From positions 1-63,537 of the forward strand of contig JALGVJ010000022.1 in assembly GCA_029838195.1 (NCBI GenBank): a stretch of DNA of 63,537 nucleotides, given 5' to 3'. Position 1 is the stretch's first letter; each line of letters opens with the position of its first letter. Of the stretch, positions 8,840 to 17,600 are shown piece by piece. A program made the position numbers and the translations under genes. The stretch comes from Promethearchaeota archaeon (lineage in GTDB: Archaea > Asgardarchaeota > Lokiarchaeia > Sigyniarchaeales > SOKP01). The notes under the pieces are model-generated. The model was given only the letters and a program-made list of their open reading frames with translations, was not told where the DNA came from and ran no database searches.

Positions 8840-8931
8840 GAGTGTTCCTCTCTCAAATTAAAAGAACATATCATAGAAAGGGAGATTTCAAGCTTAAAGG
8901 TTCCATTCTGAGATAAAATAAAAATATGACC

Positions 8932-8942
8932 TTTTTTTTTTT
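8932..8942 (+). terminator. T-run terminator
   Basis: Eleven consecutive T residues about 90 bases after the beta-CASP stop, just before the convergent Lrp gene. Archaeal transcription commonly stops at such T-runs. Confidence 0.5.
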
Positions 8943-8951
8943 AAAAATGGT

Positions 8952-9443
8952 TTAATCATCAGGAATGATCACGGTAGGATCTTCCTTAATCTTATCTAAA
9001 ACGAGTTGCGTTTTGATTTCTTCCACGCCCGGCAGATTGCGAAGGCACTCTATTAATTTTATGGAATCTTGATGGTCGAGACATTTGGCCATGATGAAAA
9101 GCGGATATTCTCCCGTGACGATATAAGCATATTTTACTTGTTCCATGCTCATGATTTTATCTTTCAGCGTATCTAAAGGCTGCGAAGAATTCACGCGCAA
9201 GGAGGCCATGACCATTTCTCTATACCCTAACTGGCGACAATCAATTAAGGTGACATATTGCTTGATGATGCGTTTTTCTTTCATGCGGTTTATGCGCATG
9301 CGAATTGAAGTGGTGCTCAAGCCAATTCGTTTTTCAATGTCTCGCAAGGATGCCTTGGCATCTTCTTGCAAGATTTTCAAGATTTCTTTATCGTAACGAT
9401 CTAAGTCTGCTATTTCAAAATTGTCTGCCATTTTATCACGCAT
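8952..9443 (-). CDS. Lrp/AsnC family transcription regulator
   Basis: 163 residues with the standard Lrp plan. The N-terminal winged helix (about 13-65) includes LDRYDKEILKILQEDAKAS and the recognition helix of GLSTTSIRMRINRM. The C-terminal RAM/ligand domain includes VTGEYPLFIMAKC, where G-x-Y is the usual effector-loop signature. Such proteins sense amino acids or other small molecules and act as dimers or octamers. The ATG at 9431 (MADNFEIAD) may be the true start, since GTGAT lies just upstream of it. It faces away from the tusA locus at 9728 with a 284-base gap, so it could control that locus; this is inference. Confidence 0.88.
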   Translation of the reverse strand: MRDKMADNFEIADLDRYDKEILKILQEDAKASLRDIEKRIGLSTTSIRMRINRMKEKRIIKQYVTLIDCRQLGYREMVMASLRVNSSQPLDTLKDKIMSMEQVKYAYIVTGEYPLFIMAKCLDHQDSIKLIECLRNLPGVEEIKTQLVLDKIKEDPTVIIPDD

Positions 9444-9727
9444 TTGGGGTGGGAAATTAATTTTCGGTGAGTTTAGCTCGTGAATAAAGTTCGAACTTTC
9501 ATATTAAACCTACAAGTGAAAATATGTTTTTTGGAATTTAAATTTTGTGTTCGTGATATTTATTTAAATGTTCTTATTTTTGATCGTGAGATTTGGCGGA
9601 AATATTTTTATTATATGTGATGTAGATTTAAATAGGAGTTTACATTTATGATACTTGACATTATAATCTTTATGAATCCCGTCAACAACAAAACAAAAAA
9701 ATAACAAAACGAAAAAAGGTTGAAAAA

Positions 9728-9952
9728 ATGGGAGAGACCACGCTTAATTGTTTGGGACTGAAATGTCCGATGCCCGTTTTGAAGACTAAAAAAGAACTGC
9801 AAAAAATGAGTTCCGGGCAAACATTAAAATTATTGGTAGACGATAAAGGGGCGTTAAAAGATATTCCCGCCTTACTGAACAAGACGGGAGATGAGTTAAT
9901 CGATATGATTGAAGAAGGAGATAAAATTACTTTTATCATTAAAAAAGCATGA
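9728..9952 (+). CDS. tusA: TusA/SirA-family sulfur carrier protein
   Basis: 74 residues, the usual size for TusA-family proteins, which carry persulfide sulfur on one cysteine and pass it to partner proteins for tRNA thiolation, cofactor synthesis or sulfur metabolism. The defining motif LNCLGLKCPMPVLKTKKEL is present near the N-terminus, with the carrier cysteine at 13 in CPMP. The C-terminal half has the expected DDKGALKDIP segment. It is the first gene of a plus-strand run with a broken DsrH/TusB-like gene and DsrE2, the typical partners of TusA. Confidence 0.92.
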   Translation: MGETTLNCLGLKCPMPVLKTKKELQKMSSGQTLKLLVDDKGALKDIPALLNKTGDELIDMIEEGDKITFIIKKA

Positions 9953-9969
9953 AATAGGGGAAGCATTCC

Positions 9970-10297
9970 ATGAAGACATACACAATCGTGATCAGCACGG
10001 AACCCTATAAATCTGAAGCTACGGATACTTTAATCAAACTCGGCTAAGCCATCCTCAAAAGAGAGAGTAGTACTCATTCATGATGGAGTACTTATGGCAA
10101 CTAAAAAAGGGGGTTATGAGGAGATAGTGAAAAAAATGGAATCCCTCGTAGAAAAAATCCACGTGGTAAGCCCCGATTTAGCTGCCCGCGGCATTTCGTT
10201 TGAACTTGTACATGAAAACGGAAAATACACGTTAATTAATCATGACGAGCCGGTTGACATTCTGGAAAAAGCAAATAAAATTGTTTCGTGGATGTGA
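9970..10297 (+). pseudogene. DsrE/DsrH (TusB)-family sulfur relay gene, broken twice
   Basis: Starting at ATG 9970 the sequence reads MKTYTIVISTEPYKSEATDT, then stops at TAA 10045-10047. It continues after the stop with AILK, shifts frame in the A-run near 10057-10060, and resumes as VVLIHDGVLMATKKGGYEEI and on to IVSWM at 10297. Joined together this is a normal-sized DsrE/DsrH-type protein and resembles the intact gene at 11304-11642 (FMHDGV, SDLEARGI, NIVSWL). The ATG at 10094 could give only a 67-residue remnant lacking the first beta strand. One stop plus one frameshift makes a pseudogene likely; two base-calling errors are the alternative. Confidence 0.75.
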
Positions 10298-10475
10298 GAA
10301 CTTAATGAACCCTTTTTTAATGCAAGTACGAAAAAAAGGTGAAACCCTCATGAAAACCAACGAGCTGCCTTCGGTTAACTCTAAATTTAATAAAAAAAAT
10401 ACTCTACCAAAAAAATAAAAAAAAAGGCAAGTCATTAAAAATTAAAAACAAAAATAAAAATAAAAGGTGAGATAT

Positions 10476-10892
10476 GTGGCAGATAAAATTTGTTTTATTG
10501 TAAAAGATAAATCGTTCGAAAAATTCATGATGATGACAATTCTCGGCACTACTGGAGCCGCCATGGACACGGAAATGAATTTTTTCTTCACGTTCTGGGG
10601 TCTTAGACTCTTACAGAAAAAATTCAAGCCGAAAGTAGCTGGCATGCCTTTTCCTATGAAAGGAATGGCTACTAAAATGTTTCTAAAACGATTAAAAAAA
10701 TTCGGCATAGAAAATCCCTGGGAACTCATCAAGGAAGCCATTGAATCCGGAAAAATGAAACTCTATCCATGTCAGATGACCATGGATCTCATGGGAATCA
10801 AAAAAGAACAGTTATGGGATTTCGTGGAAGAGCCCGTTGGAGCCGCCAGCTTCTTGGAAATGAGTGAAGGCGCCCGAATTGTATCATTATAA
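10476..10892 (+). CDS. dsrE2: DsrE2-like (DsrE/DsrF/DrsH-like) membrane-associated sulfur relay protein
   Basis: 138 residues of the DrsE2/peroxiredoxin-like family found with TusA and rhodaneses in sulfur-oxidising and sulfur-handling gene sets. Visible family marks are the FFFTFWGLRLL helix in the N-terminal half and YPCQMTMDLMGI (conserved Cys) in the C-terminal half. The GTG at 10476 was chosen because AGGTGA lies five bases upstream; a GTG at 10467 is part of that ribosome-binding site. It follows tusA and the broken relay gene on the same strand, and ends in a T-run. It probably accepts or donates sulfur from TusA. Confidence 0.8.
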   Translation: MADKICFIVKDKSFEKFMMMTILGTTGAAMDTEMNFFFTFWGLRLLQKKFKPKVAGMPFPMKGMATKMFLKRLKKFGIENPWELIKEAIESGKMKLYPCQMTMDLMGIKKEQLWDFVEEPVGAASFLEMSEGARIVSL

Positions 10893-10902
10893 TTTTTTTT
10901 TT
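10893..10902 (+). terminator. T-run after dsrE2
   Basis: Ten T residues directly after the dsrE2 stop codon. It probably ends most transcripts, although a ribosome-binding site and short frames follow downstream. Confidence 0.4.
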
Positions 10903-10930
10903 AATCTTATAAAAAAGGAGAATAAAAAGC

Positions 10931-11023
10931 TTGACGGAGGTAAAAGAAGAATTCCATCGAGAATTCAAACTTGATGAAGAATTTAATCCAGATTTTTTCA
11001 AGGAGGAAAAGATAAAGATATGA
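10931..11023 (+). CDS. 30-residue acidic small ORF
   Basis: TTG at 10931 follows AAGGAG at about 10915. The 30-residue product is acidic and begins LTEVKEEFHREFKLDEEF. It overlaps the next ATG (11020) by four bases in the ATGA style of coupled genes. It has no recognised family and may be a remnant of a longer gene. The good ribosome-binding site and coupling are the only support. Confidence 0.3.
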   Translation: MTEVKEEFHREFKLDEEFNPDFFKEEKIKI

Positions 11024-11165
11024 ATAAAATTAAAGAGCGCCTTTTCCCGCTGCCTCCCGTAAAGTAGAACCGAGAGACTTGCCTAAAACCAAGCACAAGC
11101 ATTTAGGAACGGAACATAATGAAGAAGCAGAGCAATGGTACATGTATTTTGAAGTAGTAAAGTAG
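11020..11165 (+). pseudogene. short frameshifted gene after dsrE2
   Basis: ATG 11020 reads MNKIKERLFPLPPVK and then meets TAG at 11065-11067. In another frame from 11061 the sequence continues as VEPRDLPKTKHKHLGTEHNE and on to EQWYMYFEVVK, ending at TAG 11163-11165. A single small indel near 11060 joins them into one protein of about 48 residues with plausible composition. Family not recognised. It sits at the end of the tusA run and shares that run's signs of decay. Confidence 0.4.
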
Positions 11166-11303
11166 TCACATGATAGGAATCGTCCATTTTTTTTACTGAG
11201 TTTTATTTTTTTTTATTTATTTGCTTCTCATTTTTAATAAATTGTCTTTTTCCAACAATTTTTATTATTCTAACTCCTTAATTAGTACCATTCATATTCA
11301 ATC

Positions 11304-11642
11304 TCATAGCCACGATACTATGTTAGAATGCGCAATTAAAAGATCCACCAAGGTTTCATGATCAATGACACGAATTGGCTCACGGATTTCGTCAGGATTA
11401 ATTCCTCTTGCCTCTAAATCGGATTTTAATGCGTGAAATGTAGCGGGGAGGGTGAGCAATTCTTTCATCTCTTCAGCAAGCCGGGAAGTTTTTGATAATC
11501 CCATCACGCCATCATGCATGAATACAAAACAGGCGGCTGCGCCCTTTTCAAGTTGGTGTTTTATAAAATTAACTAATTTGTCTAATCCCTTCCATGTATT
11601 AGCACTATATCCGAACAAGTATAAAATTTTTTTCGATTCCAT
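11304..11642 (-). CDS. dsrH: DsrH/TusB-like sulfur relay subunit
   Basis: 112-113 residues, about the normal TusB/DsrH size. The start is the ATG at 11642 (MESKKILYLFGY); starting further up at 11684 would overlap the previous gene by 26 bases. Family marks are FVFMHDGVMGLSK after the first strands, SDLEARGINPDE and the C-terminal VDLLIAHSNIVSWL. DsrH forms a heterohexamer with DsrE and DsrF that passes sulfur from TusA to its target. It is the last gene of the minus-strand set dsrE-dsrF-dsrH, which runs towards the plus-strand tusA set. Confidence 0.75.
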   Translation of the reverse strand: MESKKILYLFGYSANTWKGLDKLVNFIKHQLEKGAAACFVFMHDGVMGLSKTSRLAEEMKELLTLPATFHALKSDLEARGINPDEIREPIRVIDHETLVDLLIAHSNIVSWL

Positions 11643-11658
11643 GAGAAGAGCCCCCCAT

Positions 11659-12024
11659 TTAATATTTAAAAGTAAAATCTGCATATAATATTAATTCGGA
11701 AATCATCTCGTGATTCGCCACGGTAAGGTGTTCCAGGGGAAGTAAATCCTGTTCTGTCAATCCCAAGAACTCGAGATCTTCTCTCGATACGATGATCTCC
11801 ACTTCAGAAAGTTTTATTAGCTTCAAGATGTCATCGATGGGATCGACATTGAGAGCAGCTGGCTGGAGTCGCTTGTGAAGGACATGAATCGCATCCTTCA
11901 ATAATACCACCTGACAATCCTCTATGTCCCCCACGGCCAAAATTCCGGTGGCTAATCGTAAGGCTTCGAGCACGGCATTTTTTCCAAAAGGAGAATCCTC
12001 GCAGATGATCAAAATAGAGTGCAT
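11659..12024 (-). CDS. dsrF: DsrF/TusC-like sulfur relay subunit
   Basis: 121 residues of the DsrE/F-like fold. It starts with a typical first strand and helix (MHSILIICEDSPFGKNAVLEALRL in two overlapping parts), has ILAVGDIEDCQVVLLKDAI where relatives have the D-G-V region, and ends with NHEMISELILYADFTFKY. Its place between a TusD-like and a TusB-like gene, with eight bases to the upstream gene and 16 to the downstream one, supports the TusC role. The fold is clear but the subfamily call depends largely on gene order. Confidence 0.7.
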   Translation of the reverse strand: MHSILIICEDSPFGKNAVLEALRLATGILAVGDIEDCQVVLLKDAIHVLHKRLQPAALNVDPIDDILKLIKLSEVEIIVSREDLEFLGLTEQDLLPLEHLTVANHEMISELILYADFTFKY

Positions 12025-12032
12025 GAAATGGT

Positions 12033-12401
12033 TTACCTCCCGGGTCCGAAGAAGATGACCCGATCTGAATTAGTAATTAATTCTGATAATCCGCCTAATC
12101 CTTCCAAGCAGGCATTTTCTATGAATTCAGAGGATTTTATTCCCGTGATGCTTATCCACGTGCTACATGCTGCGATTTTTGCACCGTGTTTCTCACTAAA
12201 CTCGACAAGTTTTTTTGATAAGTCTCGCATAGAACTTCCTAGCTCTCGATTTCCTTTAATGCTATACACTCCACTGCCATAAAAGAAGATCCCCAAAACT
12301 TCATGCCCTTTTTTTATGATGGCCTCGCTTAAATTAAGAACCGTATCCAAGGCTTCCCGGGCATAGGGTTCCGCAGCTACCACGAATGAAAATTTTACCA
12401 T
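12033..12401 (-). CDS. dsrE: DsrE/TusD-like sulfurtransferase subunit with active-site Cys
   Basis: 122 residues. The KKGHEVLGIFFYGSGVYSIK segment (30-49) matches the TusD/DsrE pattern of a glycine turn, an FFY strand and a G-V loop. Cys79 in AACSTWISITGI lies at the position of the persulfide-bearing cysteine of TusD (Cys78 in E. coli), so it probably receives sulfur from TusA. It is followed by dsrF and dsrH, giving the DsrEFH set in the usual order. A broken gene of unknown family lies 60 bases upstream on the same strand. Confidence 0.8.
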   Translation of the reverse strand: MVKFSFVVAAEPYAREALDTVLNLSEAIIKKGHEVLGIFFYGSGVYSIKGNRELGSSMRDLSKKLVEFSEKHGAKIAACSTWISITGIKSSEFIENACLEGLGGLSELITNSDRVIFFGPGR

Positions 12402-12461
12402 GGTATTATAAATTGAATTATTCTATTTTATATTAACGCTTTTATTATAGTCACGATTTCC

Positions 12462-12765
12462 TTATAAAAGCAGGCGGGAAAAGAATTTTAGCTCGTGCTC
12501 GGGAAAGCAAGCTCCAAACACGGGGATCTCTTGTAGGTATTCATATAGCAGCGAACTTTGATTCTGTAATAAATGAGTGCTTCAAAAAACTTCTCACGCG
12601 TGGGAAATATTCGGGCACGTCATCAAATATCCTAAAAATTACCTTCTCATCCCCGTTTTTGCCTTTTCTCACTTCTTTCCATTCCTCTAAAATGATGTCT
12701 TCGCATTTTTAGAGATTTTTGACTTTTTTGACAGCATGAATATCGAAAATAAAAAGTTCTATCAT
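12462..12765 (-). pseudogene. broken gene of unknown family upstream of dsrEFH
   Basis: ATG 12763-12765 reads MIELFIFDIHAVKKVKNL and stops at TAA (12709-12711). The same frame goes on as KCEDIILEEWKEVRKGKNGD through FRIFDDVPEYFPRVRSFLK to TGA near 12555. A second frame then gives YEYLQEIPVFGACFPEHELK and ends at TAA 12462-12464. The charge pattern and continuity indicate one former gene of about 100 codons with one nonsense codon and one frameshift. No family was recognised. As the first member of the minus-strand run it may have been part of the dsrEFH operon. Confidence 0.5.
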
Positions 12766-12991
12766 TAGTATCTCAAAAATTCTTTTTAAGTTTACTTGTA
12801 TAACGCTTTTAAGCATCCATCTCTTCATGTCATATTAAATACTCATGGACTTCTACTTTATCTGATTTTTCCTCTCATCCTAAAAATTTTTGAGAAAAAG
12901 AGGAATGAATGCTAAAAAGAAATATATCTAAATTACTTGACTTTAACTCAATAAAAGTGTTGTTTAATTAGAAAAAATAAATTAAAAAAAA

Positions 12992-13759
12992 TTAATTTAA
13001 TACGGAATCAAAAAGTTTTCCATCTCGCATTCGCAACGTCTTTTTAGCCATAGCGCCTATATCAGGATCGTGCGTGACCATTATGGTAGTCTGTTTTAGT
13101 TTTTCATTTAATTCTTGAATGAGTCGAACGACTTGCATGCCCGTGACTGTATCTAATTCGCCAGTAGGCTCATCTGCTACGAGAATTGCCGGTTCATTAA
13201 CTAACGCTCTGGCAACGGCAACGCGTTGTTGTTCTCCTCCGGAGAGTTCGGAAGGCAGAAAATCTTTTCGATCGCCGAGTCCTACGAGATCTAAGAATCT
13301 ATGAGCTTTTTCTTCCCGCTCTTCCTTAGGTTTATCTGCAAAAACCAACGGCAATTCCACGTTTTCAAATGCCGTGAGTACTGGTACTAAATTATAGAAT
13401 TGGAAGATAAATCCGATCTTGTTTAATCGCATGTAGGTCCTCTCCTCATCATTCATGTGAGCAATGTTTATGCCGTTAATGTACACTTCTCCACTAGTAG
13501 GAGTATCCAAAGCTCCAATCATGTTAAGTAAAGTGGTTTTTCCGCTGCCAGAAGGTCCCATTACAGATATGAATTCTCCTTTCTTGACGGTAAGACTCAC
13601 GCCATCTAATGCTTTCACGATAATGCCTTCTGTTATCTGATAATATTTTTTCAAATCGAAGGTCTGAATCATTGCATCCGGATCTAACTCGCGTGGTCTT
13701 GCCTCTTCTCTCGTGGTAGCTGGGATTTTATCTCGCTCTTTTTTTTTAAGCTTCACCAT
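12992..13759 (-). CDS. ABC transporter ATPase, MacB/LolD type
   Basis: 255-residue nucleotide-binding subunit. Walker A GPSGSGKTT at about 69-77, signature [15 protein letters not shown], and Walker B ILVADEPTGELD are all intact, with the switch His in MVTHDPD. The DEPTGELD form is typical of the MacB/LolD/FtsE branch that works with FtsX-fold permeases rather than importers. It begins inside the end of the second ATPase gene (14-base overlap), so the two are translationally coupled. It probably forms a heterodimer with that ATPase and drives the 1400-residue permease upstream. An A-run at 12984-12991 just beyond the stop may terminate the operon. Confidence 0.92.
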   Translation of the reverse strand: MVKLKKKERDKIPATTREEARPRELDPDAMIQTFDLKKYYQITEGIIVKALDGVSLTVKKGEFISVMGPSGSGKTTLLNMIGALDTPTSGEVYINGINIAHMNDEERTYMRLNKIGFIFQFYNLVPVLTAFENVELPLVFADKPKEEREEKAHRFLDLVGLGDRKDFLPSELSGGEQQRVAVARALVNEPAILVADEPTGELDTVTGMQVVRLIQELNEKLKQTTIMVTHDPDIGAMAKKTLRMRDGKLFDSVLN

Positions 13760-14597
13760 TCATCTCCTCTCTGTTCAATTCAAATATCTTATCCAAGGGT
13801 TTGCCACCCTTTCGCTCATTAATGATTTGTCCATCTTTAAGTGTCAAGATCCTGTCAGATGCTTCAGCTATGCGTAAATTATGCGTTACCATGAGAATGG
13901 AATGCCCTTTTCGTATAAGATCGAGGAAAATCTCCATGATTTGGGTCGAAGTTTCCGTATCGAGCTCTCCCGTAGGCTCGTCGCATATGATGAGTAAGGG
14001 ATCGTTAGCCAACGCCCTTGCAATGGTCACTCGTTGTTGTTCCCCTCCCGACATCTGCGTGGGATAATGATGCATGCGTTTATCTAATCCTACCATTTTT
14101 AATAGCTCTTTCACGCGCTTATCTCTCTCTGAAGGAGGGATTTTTTTTAATAACATGGGAAATTCAACATTCTCATAAGCCGTGAGCACGGGAAAGAGAT
14201 TATAAAATTGAAAAATTAATCCAATCCGATTCAATCGCATTTCTTTCAATTCTTGATGATCCATTTCCGTAATGTCGTAGCCCTTTCCATCTCCATTAAT
14301 GTTATAGATAATGTTTCCTGAATCCGGATAATCTAATGCCCCCAAACAATTTATGAGCGTCGATTTCCCCGACCCAGAAGGCCCCACGATGCTCACGAGC
14401 TCTCCATGTTTTACGTGAAGATTCAAATTTCGCAAGGCAGGCACTTTATACTTCCCCGTAATATAAGTTTTTTCGAGATTTCTTACCTCCAACACTACAT
14501 CTTTTTCCATGGGATGCACTTTCACTTTTCCCTTTTCAATTTTTCGGGAAAACGAGTCTATTTTTGCTTCATTTTTATTTTTTAAATTTATTTTCAT
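13746..14597 (-). CDS. ABC transporter ATPase, MacB/LolD type, second subunit
   Basis: 283 residues with Walker A GPSGSGKST, signature [15 protein letters not shown] and Walker B LLIICDEPTGELD. A lysine-rich extension of about 30 residues precedes the ABC domain. The start ATG at 14597 is supported by GAGGTG six bases upstream, so the extension is probably real. It sits 22 bases after the FtsX permease gene and overlaps the next ATPase gene. Having two different ATPases beside one double permease suggests an asymmetric transporter. Confidence 0.92.
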   Translation of the reverse strand: MKINLKNKNEAKIDSFSRKIEKGKVKVHPMEKDVVLEVRNLEKTYITGKYKVPALRNLNLHVKHGELVSIVGPSGSGKSTLINCLGALDYPDSGNIIYNINGDGKGYDITEMDHQELKEMRLNRIGLIFQFYNLFPVLTAYENVEFPMLLKKIPPSERDKRVKELLKMVGLDKRMHHYPTQMSGGEQQRVTIARALANDPLLIICDEPTGELDTETSTQIMEIFLDLIRKGHSILMVTHNLRIAEASDRILTLKDGQIINERKGGKPLDKIFELNREEMNGEA

Positions 14598-14619
14598 GTC
14601 AGCACCTCATTTTATACAT

Positions 14620-17600
14620 TTAACGAGTCCTCACGGCATCTATGATATTAAGATTGGCGGCCCATCTCACCGGGTAGCGAGAACTTGCAATTGCTGCCCC
14701 GATGGTTAATAGCAATAAGAGTGAAATGGTAAGCCACGGAATTGACAGGGTAGAGGTAAAAAATCCACCAGATGGCATTGCCGATACAGTTAGGATCCCT
14801 TGAATTAAGCCCGCAAAAATTCCAACTAGCACACCTAATAACGCAACGATTAGTGTTTCTCCCGAAATGCTTCGAATGATTCCTTTTTTTGTCAAGCCAA
14901 TCGAGCGGAGCATACCAATTTCTCGCCGGCGGGACATCGTCGTGAGAAGGCAGTGCAAGGCTAATCCAATGAGCGAGATCAAGATTGCCAGGAATAAAAC
15001 ACCACTTATGATGAAGTTCATTAAATCCGTCATGGTACTAAAGGCAGAAGTCATAAAAGACTTGGTAAAGCCGAAAATCACGAGATAACCCTCTTCTTGA
15101 AGATATTCTTGCGTCGCATCTAACACGTCTTCATCAACGTATCCATCCTCAATCCACACGTACCAATTATATACGTTCAATCGAGATTCCAAGGCACTCG
15201 TCTTGAGATCTACGATGCTCCACGTGCCATGTACTTTATTATTAAACTCTTCAGTAAGTTCTTCTTTCGTGGAATCGAGGATTTTTGGGTTTTCGCAATG
15301 AATAAGAATGGAGGTCACCCGATCGCCCCAGTAATCATTTCCCCTATAATCTTTATATACCATATTCCTAGCTTTATCGTAATTTATATATATTGCATTT
15401 CCTCCTACATCCGCTCCTTCTTCATATCCGGATAACCAGAAATATCGTTCCGTGTTATATAGCGTAGGACTGGCGATTATTCCCACGACTTTGAATTTAG
15501 GCCACGTAGCAGTATTCATCGTGTCATGAACGGATTGAGTGAGGTTCACGGACAAGAAATCCATGCTAAAATTGAAATTTTTGCCGGTATTGAGATTGCT
15601 TCCCACAATTCTTAGCTGTAAGGGCTTTCCAGTTAAAAGATCGACATAGGATCTTTCTTCATTAAAGTAAAATGTTTGATTGGTTTCTGCGGTGTTTGAG
15701 ATATCTCCAATCATATCAAATTCATTAGCGTAATAATTAAATGCTTGAATTTCTAAAGAATCAATCGACATGTTCACGCTCGTCTCAACGTTCAATATTG
15801 CTGCTTTAATTATTTTCGTTAGCAAGGTAAAAGGCAAGGATGCGAGCGAGATGTTTACTTTCATGATGAGCACGCCATCTTCGCTAATGGCAGACATGTT
15901 TACATTGTCAGAGCGAGTCAAATTAGCTGAAGATCCCGAGATTGCAACCCCCTTTTCTAAAATCACGGTGGTGTTGGTTGCTCCTGCTCGATATAAAAGT
16001 TGAGTCGGGTCGGTCTCCAGGGGAAAAAGTGCAATGGTAGAATCTATTCCGAAATCAGGGTCTCCATTCGCTCTCTGCTTCGCTACGAATTCCTCGTCCA
16101 CGACACACACTAACTCTGTAGTGTTTAATAATTCTTCTAACGTATCTCCTTCATATCCTTCATTAACTTCAATGAGATTATTACTCCCAAAGTTTGCATC
16201 CGATTCATAAAATTGGTTAATATTTTTTGTTTGAATGCCCACCACCGGCGTCTGATAGTTCGTATAATAACTATCATTACTCAACGTGTAATAATCCATG
16301 CGGGCAGTATAGGCAGTGATGTTTTCATTATCATTCAAAATGGTCCTCACGCGGGAAAAATTAACCCAACCGGCTTGAATGCTGTCCAATTGAGAATTAC
16401 CCGTGTCCGCCTCTTTTCTAAGAATGAGATCCGTATATCCTCCCGGTAAATTTTTAACCGCAAGACGTTCATAAGCATTCCAAGAGATGAACAAATTATA
16501 TTGCGTGACTGAGCCTCCTCCGAATCCCATGAATCCTCCACTCGTAGAAAATCCTTGAATCTTGGAAATAATAGCTATTACCTTCATGGACTGAGTTACC
16601 GTATTTTCTTTCGCATTTTTCGTGTTCCCTTCTAACATTCTCTGCAAGGAGCTATACGTTACTCCTAAAGAAATTTTTACCGGAATATAATCACCTACCT
16701 GAACGTGATACTCTTGAGCAAATTCTTCGGTGATGATGATATTATTTCCTTGGTCGAGTTCCGTTAACATTTGAGCTAAAGTAATATTCGAGGGAGCAAT
16801 GATTTCTGAAGTGGATATGTGCCTTTTCATGACATCCGTATCTAAGGCGTAGATAGAAATTGAAGTATTGTATTCCTCCTCGAAAGTGCCGTGGCCGATC
16901 CACTCATTACCTATTTTCACACGAGCATTCTTGGAGTTCACGCCCATAGCATCTTTGACGCCTTCAATAGAAGCGATTTCATATTGAACAGACTTCGATG
17001 TTCCATATGTAAAGATTCTAATGTCGCTTCCAATCGTATCATCGATGGAAGTTCCAATACCAGCTCTCATGGACTCCAGCATCACGCTCATTCCAATTAA
17101 AAAGCTAATGGTGAGGGCAATCATGGAATAACTAAGGATCGTCCGCTTTCGATATCTCAAGATATTTTTCTCCGTTAAAAGCTTGGTTTGCTTTAAATAG
17201 GGTCCGAAAAGTTTCACGAGACCTTTAGCCAGATAACGCACGAATAATGCCGTAAGGATGATGATGCCGAACAATATAAGAGTTGGAGCGGTCATGCCGG
17301 AGATTAATCCGACGGACGGCCCCCCAAAACCGGTTCCCGTTGAGGAAAGTGTGGAATTAACTCCCAAATAAATGAAGAAAATTCCAAGGAGGGCATAAAC
17401 GATTCTTTTTTTGTACGGCTTTTTTTCTCGTTCACTTTTTTCTTCGATGGGGTTCAAGCATTCAATTAATGGCTTTCTACTAGCTTTATAACTGGGATAT
17501 ATTGATCCAATTAAACACGAGCCAAGCCCAACTATGAAAGTCATTATTAGCGTGGTGGGCAACAAGACTATTTGAAATCCCGAAGGCGAGAAACTTCCCC

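Noticed and set aside
9970..10047. Independent 25-residue peptide gene
   Set aside because: It reads through smoothly into the rest of a DsrH-like gene after a stop and one frameshift, so it is the 5' part of a pseudogene.
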